Shown here: positions 8,429-15,570 of the stretch, piece by piece
How positions within the stretch are numbered: the first letter of the stretch is position 1
Layout: each line of letters opens with the position of its first letter
Assembly: GCA_934597345.1 (NCBI GenBank)
Contig: CAKTRJ010000010.1
Span: 1-62,323, forward strand
DNA from: an uncultured Oscillospiraceae bacterium
Lineage (GTDB): Bacteria; Bacillota; Clostridia; Oscillospirales; Oscillospiraceae
Direction of reading: 5' to 3'
DNA: 62,323 bases
Translations under genes and position numbers: made by a program
Notes under the pieces: generated by a model
Databases searched by the model: none
What the model was told of the DNA's origin: nothing
What the model saw: the letters and a program-made list of their open reading frames with translations, nothing else

Positions 8429-9486
8429 CTGTATTCCGCCTTTCTGGCCTCGATGGAATCCAGCACGATCTTCTCGCACAGGTCGGCGTAGCTGAGGCCT
8501 ACCTGCGCCGCCTCCTGCGGCACAAGGCTGGTGGGGGTCATGCCCGGCAGGGTGTTGATCTCAAGGCACCATGCCTTGCCCTCGGCGTCCAGCAGGAAGT
8601 CACTGCGGGAGTAGACGGCCAGCCCCAGCCCCTGATGGAGCTTCAGGGCCATCTCGCCCACCTGACGCCACTCCTCGTCGGAGATGGGCGCGGGGCAGAT
8701 CTCTTCCGCGCCGCCCTTCTGATACTTGCACACATAGTCGAAGTATTCGCCGTTGGGGATGATCTCCACGGCGGGCAGATAGGTGTCGCCCAGTACGGCG
8801 ATCTGAATTTCACGGCCCTTGATTTTCTTCTCCACCACAACATGGCCGCCATAGGGCAGCAGGTCGTAGAGGGCCTTTTCCAGCTCTTCGCGGGTGTCGG
8901 GCAGGGCCATGCCGATGGAGCTGCCGCCGTTGACCATCTTCACCGCGCAGGGTACCATCAGCTCCTGCGTCAGGCGGGGAATGTCATCCTTCGTATAATG
9001 TACGTCCACCCACGGGGCGGTGCGGATGCCCAGAGAGTCCATCATCCGCTTGGTGACGGCCTTGTCCATGGCCATGGCGCTGCCCAGATAGCCGGAGCCG
9101 GTATAGGGCACGCCCACCAGATCCAGTGTCGCCTGAATACGGCCATCCTCGCCGTTGGCACCGTGCATGGCCAGAAATACCACGTCGGCCATGGCGCAGA
9201 CCTTCAGCACGTCCTTACCCAGCAGGGAAGGGCTCTTGTCCTGCCGCGCGGCCCGGACAGCCTCCAGATCGGGAGCCGTTTCCTCAATGGCCACCTTTTC
9301 CAGCAGACCGTCGGGTGCGTCAAAGATGTCCTCCAGTTTGCCATGGTAATTTTCCAGCCCCATGAACATATCCACAAAAATGGCCTGATGGCCCTTTTCC
9401 CGCAGGGCACGGCACACGCCGCTGCCGCTGACCAGTCCCACATGGCGTTCGGTGCAGAAGCCGCCGGACAAAACCACGATCTTCAT
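8425..9486 (-). CDS. ddl: D-alanine--D-alanine ligase
   Basis: A 353-residue ATP-grasp ligase. It starts MKIVVLSGGFCTERHVGLVSG (residues of the first substrate loop), has AMHGANGEDGRIQATLDLVGVPYTGSG in the middle, VVEKKIKGREIQIAVLGD in the ATP-grasp core and LEINTLPGMTPTSLVPQ near the C terminus, which carries the metal-binding Glu and Asn. The SSER-type motif of the common enzyme reads CTER here. The start ATG has AAGGAGG 9 bases upstream. It is the first gene of the operon behind a promoter at 9546-9574. A D-Ala-D-Lac variant is not suggested by context but is not excluded. Confidence 0.94.
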   Translation of the reverse strand: MKIVVLSGGFCTERHVGLVSGSGVCRALREKGHQAIFVDMFMGLENYHGKLEDIFDAPDGLLEKVAIEETAPDLEAVRAARQDKSPSLLGKDVLKVCAMADVVFLAMHGANGEDGRIQATLDLVGVPYTGSGYLGSAMAMDKAVTKRMMDSLGIRTAPWVDVHYTKDDIPRLTQELMVPCAVKMVNGGSSIGMALPDTREELEKALYDLLPYGGHVVVEKKIKGREIQIAVLGDTYLPAVEIIPNGEYFDYVCKYQKGGAEEICPAPISDEEWRQVGEMALKLHQGLGLAVYSRSDFLLDAEGKAWCLEINTLPGMTPTSLVPQEAAQVGLSYADLCEKIVLDSIEARKAEYR

Positions 9487-9545
9487 AATAAAAGACCTCC
9501 TTAAAAAAGCAAATGCCAACAATATACCTATTATATCAATATACC

Positions 9546-9574
9546 AGTATAGCATATGCCGCCGGAAAATACAA
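9546..9574 (-). promoter_or_regulatory. Sigma-70-type promoter of the ddl operon
   Basis: On the minus strand the -35 box TTGTAT (9574-9569) and -10 box TATACT (9551-9546) are 17 bases apart. Transcription would start near 9538, leaving a leader of about 50 bases before the ddl ATG. The leader holds two GGTATATTG direct repeats that could be a regulator site. Confidence 0.6.
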
Positions 9575-9600
9575 CTCCTTTCCGTAAGCGGGATTTGCCG

Positions 9601-9629
9601 TTGACTTTTGCGGCGCGGTTGGGTAAAAT
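9601..9629 (+). promoter_or_regulatory. Promoter of the RNase P RNA gene
   Basis: TTGACT at 9601-9606 and TAAAAT at 9624-9629 are 17 bases apart. The predicted start falls at about 9636, exactly at the 5' side of the P1 helix of the RNA. The -35 regions of this promoter and the divergent ddl promoter are only 26 bases apart. Confidence 0.8.
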
Positions 9630-9636
9630 GGAGTCT

Positions 9637-9996
9637 GCGAGTGGATCAGACAGTCGCGGCGGCAAGGCGAAAGCCTGCCGATGAGGAAAGTCCGGGCTCC
9701 ACAGGGCAAGGATAACGGGTAACGCCCGCCGAAGGCGACTTCAGGAAAAGTGCAACAGAGATATACCGCCCCGCTGACATTCCCGCGGGAGTGCGGCGGA
9801 GGCAAGGGTGGAAAGGTGAGGTAAGAGCTCACCCATCGGCTGGGAACAGTCCGATGCTGTAAACTCTATCCGGAGCAACACCGGTATGGGGACGATGGCT
9901 GGCCCGGCCGTCCCCGGGGTGGCTTGAGCGTGCCGGTAACGGTACGCCTAGATAGATGACTGTCAAGACAGAACCCGGCTTACAGATCGGCTCGCG
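9637..9996 (+). ncRNA. rnpB: RNase P RNA, bacterial class A-like
   Basis: This is the catalytic RNA of RNase P, which matures the 5' ends of tRNAs. The universally conserved 5' segment GAGGAAAGTCCGGGCTCC is at 9683-9700, the CR-type ACAG and AGAAACGGGT-like regions follow, and the conserved 3' segment AGACAGAACCCGGCTTAC ends near 9982. The ends GCGAG...GATC (9637-9647) and GATC...CTCGC (9986-9996) form helix P1, which fixes the boundaries to within a few bases. A promoter and a perfect terminator flank it. The open frames across it have no coding features. Confidence 0.95.
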
Positions 9997-10000
9997 CCAT

Positions 10001-10035
10001 ATGAAAAGGGCGGCGTAACACGCCGCCCTTTTCAT
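10001..10035 (+). terminator. Terminator of rnpB
   Basis: A perfect 15-bp inverted repeat at 10001-10015 and 10021-10035 with a TAACA loop, rich in GGGCGGCG/CGCCGCCC. It lies 4 bases after the 3' end of the RNA. The stem itself ends in TTTTC, and a further T-rich segment follows at about 10046. Confidence 0.9.
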
Positions 10036-10065
10036 GTTGATAAAAATTTTTCATGCCTTTTTTGC

Positions 10066-10130
10066 AGTTAGCACTGGACAACCACGAAAAGGCATGATAT
10101 ACTTTGTACATCAGTTAGCATATGCTAACT
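10066..10130 (+). promoter_or_regulatory. Promoter with palindromic operator for the DUF2325 gene
   Basis: TGGACA at 10075-10080 and TATACT at 10098-10103 are 17 bases apart, with an extended TG at 10095-10096. A perfect 18-bp palindrome AGTTAGCATATGCTAACT sits at 10113-10130, just after the expected start. A half-site AGTTAGCA lies at 10066-10073, beside the -35 box. This is a typical repressor layout. The TTAGCATATGCTAA core resembles sites of DtxR/MntR-type metal regulators, which is inference. Confidence 0.7.
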
Positions 10131-10193
10131 AAAACGAAGCGTGTATGGGGCCTTGACCCTGACCATAGGAAATTGCGGAAAAGGAGACGATCT

Positions 10194-10484
10194 ATGAGCG
10201 TTGTGATACTAGGCGGAAATGAGTGCATGGAGCGCCGCTATAAGGAATTGTGCCAGGCCTATCGCTGTCAGGCAAAGGTGGTGACAAAGACCTCCGGCGG
10301 ATTGAAGAACAAGCTGGGCAGCCCCGACCTGATAATCTTTTTCACCAACACCATGTCCCACAAGCTGGTGCAGGGCGCGCTGAGCGAGATGAAGGGCGCG
10401 GATACCATTATCGAGCGGTGCCACACCAGTTCGCTGTCGGCCCTGCGGGGTATCCTGGAGAAGTACGCGCCGCAGCAGGCGTAA
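10194..10484 (+). CDS. DUF2325 domain protein
   Basis: A small 96-residue protein starting MSVVILGGNECMERRYKELC, the usual beginning of DUF2325 proteins. It goes on with KVVTKTSGGLKNKLGSPDLIIFFTNTMSHK and ends with GADTIIERCHTSSLSALRGIL. The pattern of alternating strands and helices suggests a Rossmann-like fold. Cysteines at 11, 20 and 76 and a histidine at 77 are candidates for metal or redox chemistry. The ATG has AAGGAGA 8 bases upstream. It is a single gene with its own operator-bearing promoter and terminator. The function of the family is not known to me. Confidence 0.75.
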   Translation: MSVVILGGNECMERRYKELCQAYRCQAKVVTKTSGGLKNKLGSPDLIIFFTNTMSHKLVQGALSEMKGADTIIERCHTSSLSALRGILEKYAPQQA

Positions 10485-10506
10485 GATACATCACAGTACT
10501 ATAATA

Positions 10507-10560
10507 CAGCTTCTTTGCGTAACGATGAATTTTCATCAAAACGCAAAGAAGCTGTTATTT
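10507..10560 (+). terminator. Terminator of the DUF2325 gene (nested hairpin)
   Basis: A 14-bp perfect stem at 10507-10520 and 10541-10554 encloses a second hairpin (GATGAA/TTCATC, 10524-10537). It is followed by TTATTTATTT. Confidence 0.85.
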
Positions 10561-10576
10561 ATTTGGGAAAATCCTA

Positions 10577-10605
10577 TTGACATGGACCGGACGGCGCTGT
10601 ATAAT
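10577..10605 (+). promoter_or_regulatory. Perfect consensus promoter of the DUF6323-DUF6179 operon
   Basis: TTGACA at 10577-10582 and TATAAT at 10600-10605 are separated by 17 bases, an exact match to the vegetative sigma consensus. The expected start near 10612 gives a leader of about 30 bases with GGGAGGGA before the ATG. Such a promoter predicts high constitutive expression unless a repressor acts. Confidence 0.88.
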
Positions 10606-10642
10606 ACAACTCCATTTTTGCACAGCGGGAGGGAGAAGTACG

Positions 10643-11125
10643 ATGGAAAGCACCTTTGATATGATGCCGCTTCTGGTGGACAGTGCCGGTCTGATGCAGA
10701 AAAAGCAGGCGGATGCGCTGTTGGAGCGCAACGGCGAGACCTCCGCCCACGGCCTGCGGCTGACGCCGCAGCAGGCGCTGGCACTGGCCCAGACCCAGAC
10801 GGAGACTTTGCGAAAAACGGGACGCATTGAGCTGGGAGACGGCATCGCGCCGAAGCTGGCGGCGGCCTTCTGCGATTCGCCGTATGTGACGAAGGAGAAC
10901 TATGAGGAGACGCTGCACGAGCTGATCGAGCTGTTCTACGGCTTTAAGAACGAGACCTATGACGTGGTGGGCGATGACGCGCTGATCGGCTATATGAAGC
11001 GGGCTTTTGACGGGGAGTGCCGCGGCTCGCTGGAGCTGCTGTCCGGCAGCGTTCTGCCTGCGCTGGCCCGAAAGCTGAACGAGCGACGGGCGGCTCATAT
11101 GCCGCAGGCAGGGGAGAACGCATGA
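10643..11125 (+). CDS. DUF6323 family protein
   Basis: A 160-residue protein with no recognisable catalytic motif. It begins MESTFDMMPLLVDSAGLMQKKQADALLERN, is largely alpha-helical and acidic, and contains SPYVTKENYEETLHELIELFYGFKNET, where a domain of the DUF6323 type is expected. There is no signal peptide or membrane segment, so it should be cytoplasmic. The ATG has GGGAGGGA 9 bases upstream. Its stop shares ATGA with the following DUF6179 gene. In Clostridia these two families are often adjacent (from memory), which suggests one complex or pathway. The function is unknown. Confidence 0.7.
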   Translation: MESTFDMMPLLVDSAGLMQKKQADALLERNGETSAHGLRLTPQQALALAQTQTETLRKTGRIELGDGIAPKLAAAFCDSPYVTKENYEETLHELIELFYGFKNETYDVVGDDALIGYMKRAFDGECRGSLELLSGSVLPALARKLNERRAAHMPQAGENA

Positions 11126-12447
11126 ACGAATTAACGAACATCCATGCCATAGACCCGGCGGCGCTGCGGCAGGGGGAGTATCTTGTTTCGCTGCTGACGG
11201 AGGCGCGGCGCTGCGGCCTGCTGCCGCAGGCGGAGGTGGAGCGGTTCCAGATGGACAGCCTGTCGCTGCTGGCCATCCAGTCGGAGCGGTATAACGGCGG
11301 CGCCAGCAGCTCTATCCGGGTGGAGAAGGCGCAGGAGCTGCTGGCGGGCGTTTACTATACCGTCGGCGCGGCGCTGAAGGCATGTCCCACACCGGAGGCG
11401 GCGCTGGAGTTGCTGCGGCAGGAGTCGCTGACATCTCTCTTTGAGGCGGGGCAGCGGCGCATCCAGCGGAAGCTGCACACGGCGCGGCTGCTGCACCGCC
11501 GGTTGAAGCGGGAGCTGTTTGCCACCCCCAACGTATTCTACCACGCCACGGCGGTGGAGGGCATCGACGGATTTTTCAAGCTGTACCGCCCGGCGTTGTT
11601 TCCGCAGGAGACACACATTACGGCGGACTATCCCACGTTTATGGAACGGCCCGGTCTGACGGGCATTGAATTTATCGAGGTATATTTGCAGCAGCTGGAT
11701 CATGAGAACCGCTTTCTGCGGTGCTTTGCGCCGGAGACGGTGCATCCGCTGCTGTGCGGCGTGGACGTGAATTATGCCCAGCTGCCCGTCAACCTCTATG
11801 AGCCTGTGGCTCTGACGGCCCTGTGCTGCGTGGTGACCGGACAGCCGCCGGAGACGCTTTCCTGCGACCATGGTGCGCTGTCGGAACGGCTTGCCGGAGG
11901 TACGGAGGTCGCCGGACTGCTGGCGGACGCCTGTGAAGAGCTGGTGCGGCGGCTGGACTGTTCCACCGGCGCGGCGGACTACCTGCGGCGCGGTATCCCA
12001 AAGCTGGCGGCATCGCTGATGCGGGCTATGGCGCTTGGCAAGCTGGAAAAAGCTGTGCCTGTACCAGTCTATCCAGAGGAGCGGCCGGTGATCCGGTTGA
12101 GCTATGGCCAGCGGATGGAGGACAGCGCTTACGACGCGCTGCTGCGGGAGCTGACGCGGTGCGGCGGCCCGGAGGAAAAGGCGGCGCTGGTGATGAGCCG
12201 GGTCAGCGCCTTTGGCGATATGCTGGAGGTGCTGCACGACGGCGACTGGACGCAGGACGAGCTGCTCCACCTGTCCCGGCAGCTCCCGCCGGAGCTGCTG
12301 GCGGCGCTGCTGGCAAGATACCCCGCCGACGCGCAGCCGGAGGAGGAGCGCGACATGACCGCCGCACTGGCGATGCGGCTCTCCGAGCTGCCGGTTCAGG
12401 CGCGGCAGCAGCTGGCGCGTGCGGCGCAGGCGATCGTGCTTGACTGA
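11122..12447 (+). CDS. DUF6179 domain protein
   Basis: A 441-residue, mostly helical cytoplasmic protein. Recognisable stretches are LLTEARRCGLLPQAEVERFQMDSL near the start, SSIRVEKAQELLAGVYYTVG, ATPNVFYHATAVEGIDGFFKLY and EYLVSLL. It starts at the ATG overlapping the DUF6323 stop by 4 bases, so translation is coupled. I see no enzyme motif. The pairing with DUF6323 behind a perfect promoter makes an abundant two-protein system likely, but its role is unknown. The 86 bases after it hold no clear terminator. Confidence 0.7.
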   Translation: MNELTNIHAIDPAALRQGEYLVSLLTEARRCGLLPQAEVERFQMDSLSLLAIQSERYNGGASSSIRVEKAQELLAGVYYTVGAALKACPTPEAALELLRQESLTSLFEAGQRRIQRKLHTARLLHRRLKRELFATPNVFYHATAVEGIDGFFKLYRPALFPQETHITADYPTFMERPGLTGIEFIEVYLQQLDHENRFLRCFAPETVHPLLCGVDVNYAQLPVNLYEPVALTALCCVVTGQPPETLSCDHGALSERLAGGTEVAGLLADACEELVRRLDCSTGAADYLRRGIPKLAASLMRAMALGKLEKAVPVPVYPEERPVIRLSYGQRMEDSAYDALLRELTRCGGPEEKAALVMSRVSAFGDMLEVLHDGDWTQDELLHLSRQLPPELLAALLARYPADAQPEEERDMTAALAMRLSELPVQARQQLARAAQAIVLD

Positions 12448-12533
12448 ACGGCTATTTTCTCGGCGCAGAAATGCGTGTAAAATTTGGCTGCCCGGGTACA
12501 CTAAGGCCATCTGAACAAAGGAGTGGATGACCA

Positions 12534-12968
12534 ATGGTGGAACCGGATACCATCCGGCTGCTGCGGGAGTGTGACGCGGGCATCAAAATGGGCGTCTCGG
12601 CCATCAGCGATGTGGTGGATCGGGTGGCGGACAAGCGTTTCCGCCGCCTGCTAACGGACTGTAAGGCCCAGCACGACAAGCTGAAGGCGGAGATCCGGAC
12701 GCTGCTGGACAAATACGGCGACGACGGAAAAGACCCTAACCCCATTGCCAAGGGCATGTCCCATATGAAAACCGGCATGAAGCTGGGAATGGACGATTCT
12801 GACGAGACCATCGCCGGCCTGATGACTGACGGCTGCAACATGGGGGTCAAGTCCCTGAGCCAGTACCTGAATCAGTACAAGGCGGCGGACGAGACCTCCA
12901 AGGACATCACCAGGCGGCTCATCGCGCTGGAGGAGCGGCTGGCGGTGGATATCAGAGGATTTTTATAA
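12534..12968 (+). CDS. Small helical protein, ferritin-like fold possible
   Basis: A 144-residue soluble protein of four or more predicted helices. DTIRLLRECDAGIKMGVSAISDVVDRVADKRFRRLLTDCKAQHDKLKAEI is followed by a charged linker, KGMSHMKTGMKLGMDDSDETIAGLMTDGCNMGVKSLSQYLNQY and a last helix with ALEERLAVDIRGF. The spacing of helices resembles YciE/DUF2383-type four-helix bundles, which is only a suggestion because I do not see a clear diiron motif. AGGAG lies 10 bases upstream of the ATG. It is monocistronic and ends at a strong bidirectional terminator. Confidence 0.6.
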   Translation: MVEPDTIRLLRECDAGIKMGVSAISDVVDRVADKRFRRLLTDCKAQHDKLKAEIRTLLDKYGDDGKDPNPIAKGMSHMKTGMKLGMDDSDETIAGLMTDGCNMGVKSLSQYLNQYKAADETSKDITRRLIALEERLAVDIRGFL

Positions 12969-12972
12969 GAAT

Positions 12973-13017
12973 AACGTGAAACGCCCTGCGCCTTTCGGCG
13001 GCAGGGCGTTTCACGTT
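12973..13017. terminator. Bidirectional terminator between the helical-protein gene and the Na/Pi gene
   Basis: A perfect 17-bp stem at 12973-12989 and 13001-13017 with an 11-base loop. It lies between two convergent stop codons and even overlaps the first base of the minus-strand TAA, so it should serve both genes. Confidence 0.9.
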
Positions 13018-14777
13018 TACATGGATGGGAGAGTTGGCAATTGATAGGCTTCCAGATAGGAACGGAAGCGACGCTGGAAGCTCTCGTCGCTTCGACGGAT
13101 GGCGTGGAGTGTTTCGTGAAGGTTCAGGTTATGCTGGGCGGCGTCGATGACGCACCCGGCGATATTGGAGCAGTGGTCGGAGGTGCGCTCCAGATCCGTC
13201 AGCAGGTCGGACCAGACGAAGCCGGCTTCGATGCTGCACTGGCCCTGCTGCATCCGCAGAATGTGGCGGGTGCGCATTTCCTCCTTCAGCGCGTCGATGA
13301 CCTGCTCCAGCGGCTCCACCTTCAATGCGGCGACCGCGTCCTGCCGGGCGAAGGAGTTCTGCGCCAGCGTCAGGATCTCGCGGATGGCGTCGCACAGGGT
13401 GTTCAGCTCCGCCTGAGCGGTGCCGCTGAATGCCAGACCCTTCTCACGCAGCTCCTCCGCCGATTCCAGCACGTTCACGGCGTGGTCGGAGATACGCTCC
13501 CAGTCGCCGATGGTTTTCAGAAGCTCGGTGGCCTCCTCGCTTTCACTACTGCCCATCTTCTGGGCGCTGAGCTTCACAAGGTAGGTGCCGATCACGTCCT
13601 CGTAGTGGTCGCAGCGGTCCTCGTCCTTGCGGATGCTCTCCGCCAGCTCCGGGGTGTAATGCGTGAAAGCGGTCAGGGCGTTATCCAGGGCCCGTACGGC
13701 GCATACCGCCATATCACCGGCCACGGCGCGGCACTGCTGCAGCGCCAGCGTGGGGGTGGCCAGCAGACGCTCGTCCAGCTCTACGGCCTGCTCCTCCTGC
13801 GCCGCGTCAGGCACCAGACGGATGGCCAGCTTCTCCAGCAGATTACCGGCAGGCAGCAGCATGGCGGTACACAGGATGTTGAACAGGGAGTGGGCGATGG
13901 CGATGCCGTACATGGTGGCGGATTCATTGAGAATGGCCGGGGCGAAGATGGCCTTGACGATGCAGAACACCGTCAGCAGCACCACTACGCCGATGACGTT
14001 GAACATCAGGTGCACCACGGCGGCGCGCTTGGCGTTCTTATTGGTGCCTACGGAGGACAGCAGCGCCGTAACGGTGGTGCCGATGTTCTGGCCCATGATG
14101 ATGGGGATGGCGGCGGCATAGCTGACCTGCCCGGTCAGGGCCAGCGCCTGCAGGATACCCACGGAGGCGGAGCTGGACTGGATGATGCCCGTCAGCACCG
14201 CGCCCACCAGCACGCCCAGAATGGGATTTGTAAACATGATGAACAGCTCGGCGAAGCCGGGGACGTCCTTCAGACCCGCCACCGCGCCGCTCATGGTGTC
14301 CATGCCGAACATCAGCGTGGCGAAGCCCAGCAGGATCATGCCGGTGTCCTTCTTCTTGGTGTCCTTGCAGAACATATAGAAAATAATGCCGATCAGCGCC
14401 AGCACCGGGGTGAAGGAGGTGGGCTTCAGCAGCTTGATCCACACGTTGCCGCTGTCGATGCCCGCCAGGCTCAGCAGCCACGCGGTGACGGTGGTGCCCA
14501 CGTTGGCGCCCATGATGACGTTGATGGCCTGCCGCAGCGTCATCAGTCCGGAGTTGACGAAGCCCACTACCATGACGGTGGTGGCTGACGAGCTCTGGAT
14601 GATGGCGGTGATGCCCAGGCCCGTCAGGAAACCGGCGAATACATTGCTTGTCATTTTGTCCAGCAGCGTCCGCAGCTTGCCGCCGGCACGGCGCTCCAGA
14701 GCCTGTCCCATCAGGTTCATGCCGAACAGGAACAGGCACAGACCGCCGATCATGGTCAGTACCTTAAAAATATCCAT
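13017..14777 (-). CDS. Na/Pi cotransporter family protein with a PhoU-like domain
   Basis: A 586-residue membrane protein. The N-terminal about 310 residues hold two inverted repeats typical of type II Na/phosphate cotransporters, with QSSSATT near residue 61 and QSSSAS near 200. Each repeat also carries a GxNxGTT motif (GANVGTTVTA and GQNIGTTVTA). The C-terminal about 230 residues are PhoU-like helices (GDWERISDHAVNV, LTDLERTSDHCSNIA), the family signature for phosphate-linked regulation. It should import phosphate with sodium. ATGAGGAGAAAG precedes the ATG. It is monocistronic; a TTGACA upstream at 14840-14845 (minus strand) may be its -35 box, but the -10 box is weak. Confidence 0.9.
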   Translation of the reverse strand: MDIFKVLTMIGGLCLFLFGMNLMGQALERRAGGKLRTLLDKMTSNVFAGFLTGLGITAIIQSSSATTVMVVGFVNSGLMTLRQAINVIMGANVGTTVTAWLLSLAGIDSGNVWIKLLKPTSFTPVLALIGIIFYMFCKDTKKKDTGMILLGFATLMFGMDTMSGAVAGLKDVPGFAELFIMFTNPILGVLVGAVLTGIIQSSSASVGILQALALTGQVSYAAAIPIIMGQNIGTTVTALLSSVGTNKNAKRAAVVHLMFNVIGVVVLLTVFCIVKAIFAPAILNESATMYGIAIAHSLFNILCTAMLLPAGNLLEKLAIRLVPDAAQEEQAVELDERLLATPTLALQQCRAVAGDMAVCAVRALDNALTAFTHYTPELAESIRKDEDRCDHYEDVIGTYLVKLSAQKMGSSESEEATELLKTIGDWERISDHAVNVLESAEELREKGLAFSGTAQAELNTLCDAIREILTLAQNSFARQDAVAALKVEPLEQVIDALKEEMRTRHILRMQQGQCSIEAGFVWSDLLTDLERTSDHCSNIAGCVIDAAQHNLNLHETLHAIRRSDESFQRRFRSYLEAYQLPTLPSM

Positions 14778-14894
14778 GTAACTTTCTCCTCATTTTATGA
14801 CATTCCTTTTACATCCAGTATCAGAATAGCAGGGCAATGTCAAATCCGCTGGCGCTGTTTTGTAAAATCTAAGTAAAATTCCGCAAGAATAAGC

Positions 14895-14959
14895 TTGACA
14901 AATGAACTGTACTATGCATATAATACAGTTAAGAACTGTGTTATACGAATAGTACAGTT
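14895..14959 (+). promoter_or_regulatory. Promoter and two tandem palindromic operators of the GntR/ABC operon
   Basis: TTGACA at 14895-14900 and TATAAT at 14919-14924 are 18 bases apart. A 26-bp dyad, AACTGTA-N12-TACAGTT, covers 14905-14930 across the -10 box. A second dyad, AACTGTG-N12-TACAGTT, covers 14934-14959 downstream of the start. They repeat with a 29-base period. The operon encodes a YtrA-type GntR regulator, which most likely binds here as an autorepressor. Confidence 0.82.
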
Positions 14960-14978
14960 GAGAAAGGAGCGCATGGAC

Positions 14979-15128
14979 ATGAAGAAGAGAGTAATTGAAG
15001 TATTGGCATTTGCTGTGGTTTCTCTGTTGGTTTTCGTGGTGGCCTGCGGCAGTACGGAAACCGGAAGTGAATTGCCCGAAGCGGAGGTCGGTCAGTATAT
15101 GCAGCTTCCGGCTGAACCGACTACCTGA
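14979..15128 (+). CDS. Small lipoprotein
   Basis: A 49-residue predicted lipoprotein. It has K2-K3-R4, a hydrophobic stretch EVLAFAVVSLLVFVVA and a lipobox ending in Cys23 (VVAC). The mature part is only about 27 residues, acidic and proline-containing. An earlier in-frame ATG at 14973 is only 3 bases from AGGAG, so the ATG at 14979 with 9 bases is preferred. It is the first gene of the GntR/ABC operon and lies right behind the operators. A role as a lipid-anchored signal or substrate of the ABC system is speculation. Confidence 0.65.
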   Translation: MKKRVIEVLAFAVVSLLVFVVACGSTETGSELPEAEVGQYMQLPAEPTT

Positions 15129-15186
15129 TATGAGGAAGTTACAAATTGAAGAAAGCGCAATTACAGGCTGAAAGGAGGCGGGAGCT

Positions 15187-15570
15187 GTGATCGACTTCGG
15201 GGGCTTTGTCCAGACGGAGGGACAGCCCATCTATTTGCAGATCATGCGCTACATCAAGCAGGGGCTGGCCGCCGGAACCATCACCGACGGGGAGGAGATG
15301 CCCTCCCGCCGGGCGCTGTCGGCGCTGCTGACGGTGAACCCCAACACCATCCAGAAGGCGTACCGCCTGCTGGAGGAGGAAGGGCTGGTGCAGTCCCACG
15401 CCGGGGCGAAAAGCTATGTTCACGCCACGGAGCAGCAGCGGCAGGCGCTGCGGCGGGAGCTGACGGAGAACCAGCTGCGGGGCATGGTACGGGATATGAA
15501 GCGCATGGGTCTGACGGCGGCGGAGGCCATGTCGCTGATCGGAAAGCTGTATGAGGAGGAGAGCGAATGA
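15187..15570 (+). CDS. YtrA-like GntR-family transcription regulator
   Basis: A 127-residue regulator of the short YtrA subfamily, which has a winged HTH and only a small dimerisation tail. PIYLQIMRYIKQGLAAGTITDGEEMPSRRALSALLTVNPNTIQKAYRLLEEEGLV is the DNA-binding domain. The tail holds the RDMKRMGLTAAEAMSLIGKLYEEE helices. The start is a GTG with AAAGGAGG upstream. Members of this group typically control an adjacent ABC exporter operon in response to cell-envelope antibiotics. The dyads at 14905-14959 are the probable operators. Its stop overlaps the next ATG by 4 bases. Confidence 0.88.
   Translation: MIDFGGFVQTEGQPIYLQIMRYIKQGLAAGTITDGEEMPSRRALSALLTVNPNTIQKAYRLLEEEGLVQSHAGAKSYVHATEQQRQALRRELTENQLRGMVRDMKRMGLTAAEAMSLIGKLYEEESE

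Noticed and set aside
9829..10035. Short open frames inside the RNase P RNA gene and its terminator
   Set aside because: They lie in a structured RNA with a universally conserved core and no start signal.
13041..14588. A 515-codon open frame on the plus strand opposite the Na/Pi cotransporter gene
   Set aside because: It is a shadow of a GC-rich gene; its product is a His/Gly/Gln/Ala-rich string with no domain. The minus-strand frame has clear family motifs.
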